A stretch of DNA of 41,848 nucleotides from Bacteroidales bacterium (GCA_015060325.1 SUYQ01000020.1:10307-52154); one strand, 5' to 3'. Positions 32,365-41,465 are shown, numbered from the stretch's first letter. Made by a program: numbers and translations. Notes: generated from the letters alone by a model not told the origin.

Positions 32365-32403
32365 ATTCGTTGCATAGAAATGTCAGACATCTATGCAACG
32401 AAT
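32365..32403. repeat. nested palindrome after the M56-TonB gene
   Basis: Arms ATTCGTTGCATAG (32365-32377) and CTATGCAACGAAT (32391-32403) are perfect 13-bp reverse complements. The loop itself contains a second dyad, ATGTC-A-GACAT. The element lies 40 bp past the M56-TonB stop and 46 bp before the next start codon. There is no T-run, so it may be a protein-binding site, RNA processing site or weak terminator. Confidence 0.7.
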
Positions 32404-32449
32404 TTATATGAACAAGCATCTATTGCGAGGTTATAAAATTTTCAAGGCT

Positions 32450-33076
32450 ATGAAAAGAATATTGATGATGATTGCCGCACTTGCCTTCTGTGCATCATTG
32501 AATGCACAGAATTACTGCAAGGAGCAGAAGTTCCGCTCTAAATTTCCGTGGAAATACGAATTCAGAATCGGATACGGCGGATTTCCGCTGCTGGACTCGG
32601 AACAGTTCCTGAATTATTACACCTGCGACTGCGAACTGGCACCTATGTTTCCTGACCTCGGAAACATGTACTCCCCAAAGATCAAGAACGAATTTGTTAC
32701 AGGAGTGCTGTCTGCGGAATTCAGCATCCACTACAAGAGATGGTTCTCGCTTGCGTTCAATCTCGGTGTGAACGGAATGTGGAGAACAATGACCGACCCT
32801 CTTGACGGGGGCAGCACATTCGTCAAGCGTGGTGCATCATTCAATTTTATGCCTACTGCAAGATTCCAGTATGTCAACTCAAGATATGTAAGGATGTACA
32901 CCGGCATCGGTGTGGGAGTTTATGTCGGATTCTTTGACGGAAAGGTTGCTGTCACTCCGGCTGCGCAGTTCACTCCCCTCGGCATATCGGTCGGCCGCAA
33001 GTTCTTCTTCTTCGCGGAAAGCTGTGTCGGCACAGCGTCAATGGGCGGCAACGCAGGTATAGGTTGGAGATTCTAA
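32450..33076 (+). CDS. secreted protein, probable outer membrane beta-barrel-like
   Basis: Starting at ATG 32450 gives 208 residues with a signal peptide (MKRILMMIAALAFCASLNAQ); upstream in-frame starts lie over the nested palindrome and are rejected. The mature part shows alternating polar and hydrophobic residues with many aromatics and glycines (KYEFRIGYGGFPLLD, SLAFNLGVNGMW, YTGIGVGVYVGF), as in small outer membrane beta-barrels of 8 strands, and ends with the terminal aromatic expected of such proteins (GNAGIGWRF). Three of the four cysteines are in its N-terminal half. No family was assigned. The lipoprotein gene follows 12 bp downstream. Confidence 0.68.
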   Translation: MKRILMMIAALAFCASLNAQNYCKEQKFRSKFPWKYEFRIGYGGFPLLDSEQFLNYYTCDCELAPMFPDLGNMYSPKIKNEFVTGVLSAEFSIHYKRWFSLAFNLGVNGMWRTMTDPLDGGSTFVKRGASFNFMPTARFQYVNSRYVRMYTGIGVGVYVGFFDGKVAVTPAAQFTPLGISVGRKFFFFAESCVGTASMGGNAGIGWRF

Positions 33077-33088
33077 AAAGTTACTATC

Positions 33089-33862
33089 ATGAAAAAGGCA
33101 ATATACATTCTTATGGCATGCATGTCTGTAGCTGCATGTGAGATATATTCGAACGACTATACGGATGTTGACCGTAATAATATCATATATTACGCGTCGA
33201 AAAAGTTCACCGACTACGTGATAGCTCCTGTCGAAATCACAGAATCTCTCCTCGCATTTGATGAATACATGCAAAAATCTGTAGAGGAACAGGAACTAGA
33301 CAACAGATTCTACGGACGGATAGATATGGTCTATGACAACATCTATTCCTTCAAGGACACCTATCAATATCCGGTACACTGCACGGTCGACACAAAAGGC
33401 CGATCACTCCATGAAGACGGAGCAGTATGGACTTTCGCAGAAGCATCTCTCTATGGTATAAACGACGAAACATTCAACTATTTCTACTACGGCGAATGTT
33501 CGCTTCCTGAGTTCACACAGATCGCCAAGACAGGAGCAGACACATGGACAATCAGCTATGAGGACATGTTCGAGATCGAGCTGAAGTATCTTGGAGATGA
33601 CAATGGAAGGAAGATGTGGGAAGTGAAGACAAACGGCAGCCAGAAATCCAGCGTAGGTGCCATGTCATCATTCACGACAGGAAATGAGCCGATGACAGTC
33701 AAGGAAATGCAGATGTCCAACGATGGCAGATACCGCGGGAATGCATACGGCGGCACATTCAAGGTAGAGACCTTCAATGAAGACCAGGAGATACTTGACT
33801 ATTGCAACATCAAGTTCATGCCTGGCTTTACAACCAAGTTCTACACAAGCAAAGACTTATAA
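33089..33862 (+). CDS. lipoprotein of unknown function
   Basis: The 257-residue protein has a lipoprotein signal (MKKAIYILMACMSVAACE, with AAC as lipobox and the acylated Cys at residue 17). The mature part has no membrane helix and appears beta-rich (TVDTKGRSLHEDGAVWTF, TWTISYEDMFEIELKYL). No family was recognised. It probably shares a transcript with the barrel-like protein 12 bp upstream, and a strong terminator follows at 33885-33930. Confidence 0.68.
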   Translation: MKKAIYILMACMSVAACEIYSNDYTDVDRNNIIYYASKKFTDYVIAPVEITESLLAFDEYMQKSVEEQELDNRFYGRIDMVYDNIYSFKDTYQYPVHCTVDTKGRSLHEDGAVWTFAEASLYGINDETFNYFYYGECSLPEFTQIAKTGADTWTISYEDMFEIELKYLGDDNGRKMWEVKTNGSQKSSVGAMSSFTTGNEPMTVKEMQMSNDGRYRGNAYGGTFKVETFNEDQEILDYCNIKFMPGFTTKFYTSKDL

Positions 33863-33884
33863 TACAGCTTTTCAATCATCTTCG

Positions 33885-33930
33885 CCCCTCGACAGATATT
33901 ATATATATTCGTCGAGGGGTGTGGTTTTTA
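33885..33930 (+). terminator. intrinsic terminator
   Basis: The 9-bp stem CCCCTCGAC (33885-33893) with GTCGAGGGG (33911-33919) encloses an AT-rich loop and is followed within a few bases by GGTTTTTA. It lies 22 bp past the lipoprotein stop codon and ends that unit. Confidence 0.75.
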
Positions 33931-33944
33931 TTGTCCAATAATAT

Positions 33945-33952
33945 TATATTTG
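33945..33952 (+). promoter_or_regulatory. -7 element of the GH51 gene
   Basis: TATATTTG is an exact TAnnTTTG match 43 bp before the GH51 start codon, just after the terminator. The -33 region is the T-rich tail of that terminator, without a clear TTG at the best distance. Confidence 0.5.
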
Positions 33953-33995
33953 TAGGCACACAGATGGATTACTGACCTGAAACAATGATAAATTT

Positions 33996-36026
33996 ATGCG
34001 CTCGAAAAATCTGTTCAGACCACTACTTGCAGCAGTTCTGACTACTGCTGCCATTAATGCATCAGCACAGATTCCCGATAATCTGATGATTGTGGATGCA
34101 GGCAAGAAAGGCATTCCTGTCCAGGAGACAATGTACGGACTTTTCTTCGAGGACATCAATTTTGCGGCAGACGGCGGTCTGTACGCCGAGAAGGTGAAGA
34201 ACCGGTCGTTCGAGTTCGACGATCCATTCATGGGATGGAAGATTTTCGGCAATGTGACCATCTGCGATGACGGTCCTTTCGAAAGGAATCCTCATTATGT
34301 GCGCCTTGGATACCCCGGTCATCCGGCTTTTGTCACGGGTCTGGAAAACGAAGGCTTTTTCGGCATCGGAGTGGAGGAAGGCAAGGAATATCGCCTCAGC
34401 GTGTGGGCGCGTACTTCTGGAATCAAAGAAAAGGAAGTGATTTCATTCCGTCTTTGCAAGAACGATACGATGGGTGAAGACCAGGCCTTCTGCCGCGGAT
34501 ATATTGAGGTGGACTCAAGGGAATGGAAGAAATATGAAGCGGTCATCACTTCTCCGTTGACAGAACCGAAAGCGTCTCTGCGCATCTTCCTGGAGCAGCT
34601 CTCCCCTGCCCAAGGCGTTGATCTGGAGCATATTTCATTCTTCCCTGTCGAGACCTTCAACGGACATGAGAACGGTCTCCGTAAGGACATTGCAGAGGCC
34701 CTGCAGCAGCTGAATCCTGGAGTTTTCAGATTTCCTGGCGGATGCATCGTAGAAGGAACCACGCTTGAGACACGTTACCAGTGGAAGAATTCGGTAGGTC
34801 CGGTGGAAAACCGTCCAATAAACATGAACCGCTGGAACTATACTTTTCCACATCGTCTCTACCCTGACTATTTCCAGTCATACGGACTCGGCTTCTATGA
34901 ATATTTCCTGTTCTCAGAAGAAATCGGTGCAGAACCGCTTCCTGTCATCAGCTGTGGAATGGCATGTCAGTTCCAGAACGATCCGGCAACACATCCTCAT
35001 GCCTCCATCGACGAGCTGGACCCATATGTCCAGGATGCATTGGATCTGATAGAATTTGCTAACGGAGCAGTTGACACCAAGTGGGGCAAGGTACGGGCCG
35101 AGATGGGACATCCTGAACCGTTCAACCTCAAATATCTTGGCGTAGGCAACGAGCAATGGAGCGAGGAATATCCGGAAAAGCTTGAAGTGTTCATCAAGGC
35201 AATACGCAGCAGATATCCCGACATCAAGATCATAGGATCTTCTGGTCCATACAGGGACGGAAAGGATTTCGATGAGCTGTGGGCAGCAATGCGCGAACTG
35301 GATGTTGATCTGGTAGATGAGCATTACTATGCTGAGGAAAGCTTCTTTGAGAACAATGCGGACCGCTATGACAGTTACCCGCGCAAAGGGCCGAAGGTCT
35401 TTGCCGGCGAGTATGCATGCCACGGCGCAGACGGAAAGAAATGGAATCATTTCAATGCAGCGCTTCTTGAGGCGGCCTTCATGACAGGACTTGAAAGAAA
35501 TGCGGATGTCGTGCTGATGGCATCTTACGCTCCCCTGCTTGCACATGTTGAAGGCTGGCAGTGGAGACCGGATCTGGTCTGGTTTGACAACCTCAATGTG
35601 ATGCGTACATGCAGCTACTATGTGCAGCAACTTTATGCGCAGAACAAGGGTACTGAGGTGCTGTCCCTCACGATGGAAGGCAGGCCTGTGGCCGGTAAGG
35701 ATGGTCAGAACGGGCTTTACGCATCAGTCGTCAAGGACAGCAACAAAAATGAATACATCATCAAGGTTGCCAACGTTTCATCGGCTCCGCAGGAGATAAG
35801 CATCCGTTTTGACAAGCTTCCTCGAAAGCAGACTATTCTCTCCGACGAGATTTCATGCACTACTCTCCATTCGGATGAGAGTTTGGGAGAAAACTCACTT
35901 GAGCATCCTGACAAGATCATACCTGTTACAGTTCTGTTGGATCCAGAGCAGCTTCAGAACAACACGCTCAGCACAACTGTCGGTGCCAGGACTTTTGCAG
36001 TATACAGAATCCCTTATTCAGAATAA
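33996..36026 (+). CDS. secreted GH51 alpha-L-arabinofuranosidase
   Basis: The 676-residue enzyme has a signal peptide (1-24), an N-terminal segment with MYGLFFEDINFAADGGLYAE, an inserted carbohydrate-binding-like beta-sandwich (about 75-220), a (beta/alpha)8 catalytic barrel and a C-terminal beta-sandwich (about 560-676). The acid/base is Glu386 in LGVGNEQW and the nucleophile Glu472 in FAGEYACHG, both conserved in GH51. It releases arabinofuranose side chains from arabinoxylan or arabinan in the periplasm or outside. A CE4 deacetylase gene follows 20 bp downstream, and xylanolytic genes converge on it from the other strand, which supports arabinoxylan as substrate. Confidence 0.92.
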   Translation: MRSKNLFRPLLAAVLTTAAINASAQIPDNLMIVDAGKKGIPVQETMYGLFFEDINFAADGGLYAEKVKNRSFEFDDPFMGWKIFGNVTICDDGPFERNPHYVRLGYPGHPAFVTGLENEGFFGIGVEEGKEYRLSVWARTSGIKEKEVISFRLCKNDTMGEDQAFCRGYIEVDSREWKKYEAVITSPLTEPKASLRIFLEQLSPAQGVDLEHISFFPVETFNGHENGLRKDIAEALQQLNPGVFRFPGGCIVEGTTLETRYQWKNSVGPVENRPINMNRWNYTFPHRLYPDYFQSYGLGFYEYFLFSEEIGAEPLPVISCGMACQFQNDPATHPHASIDELDPYVQDALDLIEFANGAVDTKWGKVRAEMGHPEPFNLKYLGVGNEQWSEEYPEKLEVFIKAIRSRYPDIKIIGSSGPYRDGKDFDELWAAMRELDVDLVDEHYYAEESFFENNADRYDSYPRKGPKVFAGEYACHGADGKKWNHFNAALLEAAFMTGLERNADVVLMASYAPLLAHVEGWQWRPDLVWFDNLNVMRTCSYYVQQLYAQNKGTEVLSLTMEGRPVAGKDGQNGLYASVVKDSNKNEYIIKVANVSSAPQEISIRFDKLPRKQTILSDEISCTTLHSDESLGENSLEHPDKIIPVTVLLDPEQLQNNTLSTTVGARTFAVYRIPYSE

Positions 36027-36046
36027 ATCTTAAAACAAACCATACC

Positions 36047-36781
36047 ATGTTAAAGAAGATATTCATGTTCATGCCTCTGCTGCTGGCAGCATGCACCTCC
36101 ACCCCAAAGTCAAAAGAAGTCGGGCACACTCCTTCAACTGATAAAGAAACGACTGCGCCATCAACCAAACTCATTGCGTTGAGCTTTGATGACGGTCCTA
36201 ACACCACCACTACTCCTAAGGTGCTGGACATACTCGAAGAACATGGCGTTCCGGCATCCTTCTTCGTGATCGGTCAGCATATCAATGATTCTTCTGCCGA
36301 GCAGATGAAGCGCGCTGTATCTCTTGGATGCGAAATCCAGAACCATTCATATACTCACACATTCATGACCCAGCACTCGACCGAGAGCTTCATCGATGAG
36401 ATCAAACGTACAGATGACCTTATCGAGAAATACGTCGGAGTCCGTCCGACAATGTTCCGTCCTCCTTACATCAACCATAACCCGTCGATGCACAGCGCAA
36501 TTGACCATGTATTCATCTGCGGAGTCGGATGTCAGGACTGGGAGGCAGACCGTACTGCCCAGATGAGATATGACGATCTTATGGCACAGGTCAAGGACGG
36601 AGACATCATCCTTCTTCACGACTTCGAGGGCAATGACAACACGGTCGAAGCTTTGAAGATGCTCATACCGGAACTGAAGAAGCGTGGCTACACACTTGTC
36701 ACGGTCTCCGAGCTGTTTGCGCGCAAAGGTGTGTCGCCCAAAGGTAGGAGCGGAATCATCTATACAAATGTCCTCCAATAA
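36047..36781 (+). CDS. lipoprotein polysaccharide deacetylase (CE4, NodB domain)
   Basis: The 244-residue protein has a lipoprotein signal (MLKKIFMFMPLLLAACTS; LAAC lipobox), a short linker and a NodB homology domain. Motif 1 is LSFDDGPN (Asp48 and Asp49), motif 2 HSYTH (His100 and His104, zinc ligands), motif 3 FRPPY (137-141); further on come DW and LLHD, the remaining CE4 motifs. CE4 enzymes remove acetyl groups from xylan, chitin or peptidoglycan. Being next to GH51 and xylan genes, an acetylxylan esterase role is attractive, though peptidoglycan cannot be excluded. A hairpin follows 23 bp after the stop. Confidence 0.88.
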   Translation: MLKKIFMFMPLLLAACTSTPKSKEVGHTPSTDKETTAPSTKLIALSFDDGPNTTTTPKVLDILEEHGVPASFFVIGQHINDSSAEQMKRAVSLGCEIQNHSYTHTFMTQHSTESFIDEIKRTDDLIEKYVGVRPTMFRPPYINHNPSMHSAIDHVFICGVGCQDWEADRTAQMRYDDLMAQVKDGDIILLHDFEGNDNTVEALKMLIPELKKRGYTLVTVSELFARKGVSPKGRSGIIYTNVLQ

Positions 36782-36804
36782 ACAGCGTATCAGAACAGAT
36801 AAAA

Positions 36805-36834
36805 TCAATGCCCGGTCAACAAACCGGGCATTGA
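36805..36834. terminator. bidirectional terminator between convergent genes
   Basis: The 12-bp stem TCAATGCCCGGT (36805-36816) with ACCGGGCATTGA (36823-36834) has the loop CAACAA. On the plus strand TTATTTT follows, and on the minus strand TTTTATC follows. It lies directly between the stop codons of the CE4 gene and the convergent GH43 gene. Confidence 0.8.
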
Positions 36835-38280
36835 TTATTTTCTGATGAATCTCCACTTGCAGTTGTCGCTGTCGAAGTTGTATTCCGCCAATGTAGGGGT
36901 GCTGTCCGCTATGGATGTAAGCACATATTGACGGTCAGTTCCCGGAACTTCCTTAGGCATGATCCTGAAAGCCCCGTCCGTGAGTTGTTCGATGCGCCAG
37001 AGCTGCTCTGCAGCGCCTGTAAATGATGGCGCAGTAGTGACTTCTGCGTCTTTTGCCACTGCGAGAACTCTGCCCGTACCTTCGATCTGGATCTTATAAT
37101 ATTGACCTCCCAGATAGCCGCCGGCTTCAGGAACTGCAGTTATGCTCCATCTTTGGTGAGGACGGTTCATCCAGTCGCCGATGCGGGCAGGGATGTCTCC
37201 TTCCGGCCATGTGTCTTTCACTTCTTCCAGCGTCTGATTTGGATATGATGCAATCGGCTCGTCGGAAGCCTCCCACCATCTGCTTCTCGGTATGTCATGT
37301 CTGACAAAGTCTACAGCAAGTTCAAGGGCATATCCTCTTCGCACAGATGAGATTTCATACACACCATCGGCAAATGGCTCTCCTGCAACAGGCCAGTCAT
37401 TCTCCCACAAGAGAGGACGGATCGCCAGAACGCTGCGGCCTCCGCGATCAAGGTCAGCCTCCCAATGGAATGACATCTTTTCGACGCCATCGTCTTCAAT
37501 ATAGCGGCCGAAGTGTCCGGCACCGAACTGACGGTCTGCCGCATCGACAACCATCTTTCCTCCGCCAGCAATCATGTCTCGTCCCATATTGTCAAGATAT
37601 GGACCAGTCACATTGCGTGATCGTCCCACTACTATATTATATGTGGAATTGACACCGTCGCAGCATGTCCCGTGAGTGCCGAGGAGGTAATACCATCCGT
37701 TTCGCCAGATGACTGTCGTAGCTTCGCAGTCTATGGCTATATTTACAGCCTCGTTCCCTTCGACTCGAGCTCCTGTCTGAGGGTCAAGCTCGACAATGCG
37801 GATGAAGCCGAAATAGGTGCCGTATGTGCACCAGAGGCGCCCTGTCGTCGGATCCATGAAAAGCCCGGCGTCTATTGCATCGCAATCTTCATCCACCTCC
37901 GACGAAGCCACTTCTACAGGCTCTGTAAAGCCGAAATCCGGAGACTTAGGATCCAGCGTCCTGTTCCACATCGTGAGTATGCGACCTGCATGTCCGCCTC
38001 CAAGACCACCGCCTGTAGAACTGTATGCAACAAGGTATTTGTCACCTATCTTCATCGCATCCGGGGCTGCTCCCCCGCCAGGACGTTCTGCTCCCGGATA
38101 CCAGTTCCATCCGTCTTCTGAAATGAGACCTCCACCTCCTGTTCCGAATGTATAGTATTTCCCGTCACATTGCATGATTGTCGACGGATCATGAATCCAC
38201 GGCTTTCCATCTTGAGCAGAGGCTGTCATGGCAGCGGTCATGAACAAAGCCAATGATATAAGTCTTGCTAATGTCTTCAT
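36835..38280 (-). CDS. secreted GH43 family glycosidase with C-terminal beta-trefoil-like domain
   Basis: The 481-residue enzyme has a signal peptide (1-22) and a five-bladed beta-propeller catalytic domain. The general base is Asp31 in WIHDPST, the pKa modulator is probably Asp137 in DAIDAGLF, and the acid Glu186 in DCEATTV. Motifs such as YNIVVGRSRNVTGPY resemble endo-arabinanase-like GH43 members, while beta-xylosidase or arabinofuranosidase activity is also possible. Residues about 375-481 (RIGDWMNRPHQRWSIT to FDSDNCKWRFIRK) look like a ricin-type carbohydrate-binding trefoil. It is last in a three-gene operon, 7 bp after the accessory protein gene. Confidence 0.88.
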   Translation of the reverse strand: MKTLARLISLALFMTAAMTASAQDGKPWIHDPSTIMQCDGKYYTFGTGGGGLISEDGWNWYPGAERPGGGAAPDAMKIGDKYLVAYSSTGGGLGGGHAGRILTMWNRTLDPKSPDFGFTEPVEVASSEVDEDCDAIDAGLFMDPTTGRLWCTYGTYFGFIRIVELDPQTGARVEGNEAVNIAIDCEATTVIWRNGWYYLLGTHGTCCDGVNSTYNIVVGRSRNVTGPYLDNMGRDMIAGGGKMVVDAADRQFGAGHFGRYIEDDGVEKMSFHWEADLDRGGRSVLAIRPLLWENDWPVAGEPFADGVYEISSVRRGYALELAVDFVRHDIPRSRWWEASDEPIASYPNQTLEEVKDTWPEGDIPARIGDWMNRPHQRWSITAVPEAGGYLGGQYYKIQIEGTGRVLAVAKDAEVTTAPSFTGAAEQLWRIEQLTDGAFRIMPKEVPGTDRQYVLTSIADSTPTLAEYNFDSDNCKWRFIRK

Positions 38281-38287
38281 GGCAGAA

Positions 38288-38962
38288 TCATTTGTTTAGA
38301 ATGTTATAATTCGTGACCGGATTGCCTTCTTCATCTATGAAGCGCACACAGAAATCGCTCATTCCCGGGCCATTGATGACTGCACCGGAAAGTATGTGAC
38401 GCCCCTTTTTCAATGTAAGTCTTCCTGATGCTCCGTCATCCATCACCATGCGCCTGTCCCCCGAAAGGATCAGCACCTCTTCCCCATCTATCCACCACAT
38501 TGACGCTGAATTGGAACCGGCAGCCAGGCGTACGCATTCAATGTCTTCAGGAACGTCTATGACGGTGACGACGCGGCATATCATTCCGTAGCGTCCTGTC
38601 TCTGTTCCGACCGCGAATCGGTATAGCTTGACATTGAACAGTTTGCTGTCAAGGGCATGCCAGCCGTCCATGCCGTCCTGAGGAAGCTTGAAGTCTCCCT
38701 TATTCCAGCCACAGTCCAGATACTGTCTCACATAGCTGTCCACAAACACTGTATTGGTCCTCGTTTCGTGAGCAATGGGTTCGAGAAGAAGCCACCTGCG
38801 GATGAATCCGTCTTCGTCTGGCTGCATGGTTTCTGTTACGGGTGTGCTGAAATAAGGCTCCAATGCAGGATATCTTGCCACCAGATCCTGCGGTTTCTTC
38901 CTGGCATCCGCCACCAATGACAGCGACAGCAACAGGACTGCCATATAAATATATCGTCTCAT
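38288..38962 (-). CDS. secreted accessory protein of the xylan operon, unknown function
   Basis: The 224-residue protein has a signal peptide (about 1-20, ending LVADA) and no catalytic motif that I recognise. The segment DEDGFIRRWLLLEPI resembles the entry strand found in sugar-binding or esterase-associated beta-sandwich domains, and MWWIDGEEVLILSGDRR with GRHILSGAVINGPG suggests a jelly-roll carbohydrate-binding fold similar to PA14 or NPCBM modules. It lies between the GH43-GH8 fusion gene (20 bp upstream) and the GH43 gene (7 bp downstream), so a role in binding or deacylating the same polysaccharide is likely. Confidence 0.65.
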   Translation of the reverse strand: MRRYIYMAVLLLSLSLVADARKKPQDLVARYPALEPYFSTPVTETMQPDEDGFIRRWLLLEPIAHETRTNTVFVDSYVRQYLDCGWNKGDFKLPQDGMDGWHALDSKLFNVKLYRFAVGTETGRYGMICRVVTVIDVPEDIECVRLAAGSNSASMWWIDGEEVLILSGDRRMVMDDGASGRLTLKKGRHILSGAVINGPGMSDFCVRFIDEEGNPVTNYNILNK

Positions 38963-38982
38963 GATCAGTAGGTTTAGTGTCT

Positions 38983-41196
38983 TTATTCAGGGAATATGAT
39001 CTGGTACTTGCCGCTCAGGTGCATGAATGCGAACAGGCGGAGAAGACCGTCGTAATATGCATCGAAATATCCATCCTCGTATGGAACATTCTGCGAATTC
39101 CACAAAGCATCCACAAACTCCTTGTTAATGCTATGATCTGTCAGAATAGTGGCGGCTGCTACAGTGGATACAAGGCCTACGGAGTGTCTGAGAACCTTTG
39201 TCCAGCCTCCTGCAGGAAGGATTTCATCTTCAGACGGCAGTGTGCCGTCCACACGATACTGATCTACGAAATCGTTGATTCCCTGAGAATAGAAGAAGTT
39301 CTGAATCTTCTCGCCATATGCTCTTTGCCACTCCTTGTCTGCACAAGACCATGAGTAGTCCATTGCTATGTTCATAGGCACCCTCCATGAATCATAACGG
39401 AAGTTTCCGGTGCCGAAATGACTTCCTTTATACATTCGGATGGAGCCGTCATAATTGCTCATGTCCGGATTCAGACCAGTTTCGTGGTGAATTGCCTTAT
39501 GCAGATATTCGCGTGAGGCTGCTGCACATTCTTTCCAGAAGGCAGCACGTCCATCATCTGCCCATTTTGCCCAGATCTCGTAAAATACCGGAATATGATA
39601 TGACGGGTCAGTGAAGGTGTAACCGAAATTGTCAGGGGTGAATGTTATAAGCTTATGCTCTGTGTTTATGAAGTTGTTGACACCTGTCGAACCGTCTTTT
39701 GCAAATGCACAGTCAAGAATATACTGTGCCTCAGCCTTATAGTTGATACCTGTATCATTACCCCATCTGTTGGATGCGAACAGAAGAGAAGTGACATAAT
39801 ACAATTCGCCGTCTGAAGCCGGTCCCTGGGCGTTTCTTGTGCCGTCAACCATGCAACTCCACGCAAAGTATCCTTCATAAGGCCCGTCGGCATGCTGCAT
39901 GTATTTCTTGCACCATCTGAACAATCTGTCAAAGATGTCTTTGCGGTCCATCTGGACGGCTATCATCATGCCGTATGACATTCCCTCGGTACGCACATCC
40001 TGATTCTTGATGTCGGAAATATAAGCAAGGCTGTCCCCTACTTCAAAGTATACCTTATCAGGGCCGAAGAACACCTCATTGAATACTTCGTTGACCTTTG
40101 CGTCAACCGCTTCAGGGGCATATCCTGCCTCCACGAACACATTCCTGTACTTACGGGTCTTGAAAGCTCCATCTTCTGCAGGAAGGAGCGACTTGATGCC
40201 GGCTCTGGTCTGGATTACCGGTCTGATCGTTCCGTCCGGATTGTAGAAGAGTTCGTCCACGCATACGCTGCGGCGTCCTGTAGCCGGGCCGTAGCCGTCC
40301 AGAGACAGGGTTGAATTATGATAGAACAGATATGACTTGCCTTTAAAGTCGATTATGCCCGGATGGATTGTGAAGCTGTCCTTCGCCATCCCGGTGAGTT
40401 CTCCCATAAATGTCCACGGGCCTTCAATATTGTCGGCCATTGCATACGAAATGGTCTCCAGCGGATTTCCCATTGATGCATATACATTGTAATAGTGGCC
40501 GTCACGCTTGTAGAGCCAAGGGCCCTCGACATAGTTTTCCATAGGCAGGACGATGATCTCGCCGTCAAGCTCGATCATGTTCTTCTTGAGCTTGACGAGG
40601 AAACAGGTGCCGTTTCCCCAGCTCATCCATGGCGTTCCGTCATCATCTATCATCACGGTCGGGTCGAAATCGTTCCACCAGCCTCTCGGACCGTTATCTG
40701 TCATCGAGTCTACAATGAGCGGCTCGCCTATGGCATCGACATACGGGCCTTCCGGCTTGTCTGAAACGGCGACACCGATTGCCTTGCAGTTCGGGTCTCC
40801 GCACTGGGTGGACACATAGAAATAGAACTTGCCGTCCGGAGCTTCTATTGCCTGAGATGCCCAAGCCTCACCGACGGACCATGTGAAATCGGTCGGCTTC
40901 ATGATCACGCCGTGGTCGGTCCAGGTGTGCATGTCTTCAGTCGAATAACATAGCCATTCCGTGATGTTGAAGCCATACTTCCCTTCATATCCAGGCCTGT
41001 CTTCGAAGCACTCGTCATGGCCGCAGAAAAGGTAAAGCCTGCCGTCAGAGGCAACCATCGGGGCAGGATCGGCTGTATACTTGTCCCGTACCAGAGGATT
41101 TCCCTCATAGACGAAAGTCTTGCTTTCCTCCTTCTGTTTCTGTCCGCAGGCAATAAGACATAAGCCGGCAAGGATCAATGTAGTTATCTTTTTCAT
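38983..41196 (-). CDS. lipoprotein GH43-GH8 fusion (arabinofuranosidase/xylosidase plus reducing-end xylose-releasing exo-oligoxylanase)
   Basis: The 737-residue lipoprotein (MKKITTLILAGLCLIACG; LIAC lipobox) joins two catalytic domains. Residues about 30-335 form a GH43 propeller with base Asp43 in YTADPAP, Asp178 in NDFDPTV and acid Glu224 in YVEGPWL. Residues about 345-735 form a GH8 barrel with acid Glu404 in VRTEGMSYGM and Asp462 in ASDGELYYVT, the signature of Rex enzymes that remove xylose from the reducing end of xylo-oligosaccharides. One polypeptide would thus remove side chains or non-reducing-end sugars and reducing-end xylose. It is the first gene of the operon; a weak minus-strand -7 box (TATATTTA, 41237-41244) lies upstream. 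Confidence 0.9.
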   Translation of the reverse strand: MKKITTLILAGLCLIACGQKQKEESKTFVYEGNPLVRDKYTADPAPMVASDGRLYLFCGHDECFEDRPGYEGKYGFNITEWLCYSTEDMHTWTDHGVIMKPTDFTWSVGEAWASQAIEAPDGKFYFYVSTQCGDPNCKAIGVAVSDKPEGPYVDAIGEPLIVDSMTDNGPRGWWNDFDPTVMIDDDGTPWMSWGNGTCFLVKLKKNMIELDGEIIVLPMENYVEGPWLYKRDGHYYNVYASMGNPLETISYAMADNIEGPWTFMGELTGMAKDSFTIHPGIIDFKGKSYLFYHNSTLSLDGYGPATGRRSVCVDELFYNPDGTIRPVIQTRAGIKSLLPAEDGAFKTRKYRNVFVEAGYAPEAVDAKVNEVFNEVFFGPDKVYFEVGDSLAYISDIKNQDVRTEGMSYGMMIAVQMDRKDIFDRLFRWCKKYMQHADGPYEGYFAWSCMVDGTRNAQGPASDGELYYVTSLLFASNRWGNDTGINYKAEAQYILDCAFAKDGSTGVNNFINTEHKLITFTPDNFGYTFTDPSYHIPVFYEIWAKWADDGRAAFWKECAAASREYLHKAIHHETGLNPDMSNYDGSIRMYKGSHFGTGNFRYDSWRVPMNIAMDYSWSCADKEWQRAYGEKIQNFFYSQGINDFVDQYRVDGTLPSEDEILPAGGWTKVLRHSVGLVSTVAAATILTDHSINKEFVDALWNSQNVPYEDGYFDAYYDGLLRLFAFMHLSGKYQIIFPE

Positions 41197-41425
41197 AGCT
41201 ATCAGGTAACTTATGTGGTTAAAGTATTAGTCTCTGTAAATATAGACATTTATCAATCAGATAAAAAATCTAAATGCGGAGAATATGAGCATAGGTCCCA
41301 GACCGGAGTAGAAAGAAGCGGTAAATGATGACGGAATTACTGGAATATACTTGAGAGCGATGCATTTTATGTACTACCTGCAATGCACAACAGTATGAAT
41401 GAAGAAGTTCGGATTTATCTGCGAG

Positions 41426-41465
41426 AAAAATGCCTGGCACAATGTATAGTGTCAGGCATTTTTCA
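41426..41465. terminator. bidirectional terminator in the 534-bp gap
   Basis: AAAAATGCCTGGCAC (41426-41440) pairs with GTGTCAGGCATTTTT (41449-41463), giving a strong stem with an A-run and T-run on each side. Apart from this and the possible -7 box at 41237-41244, nothing was recognised in the gene-free stretch 41197-41730, which is AT-rich and without repeats of the families seen elsewhere in the window. Confidence 0.75.

Noticed and set aside
36835..41196. Complete polysaccharide utilisation locus
   Set aside because: Several glycosidase genes are present but no SusC, SusD or dedicated regulator is seen, so only a hemicellulase cluster is claimed.
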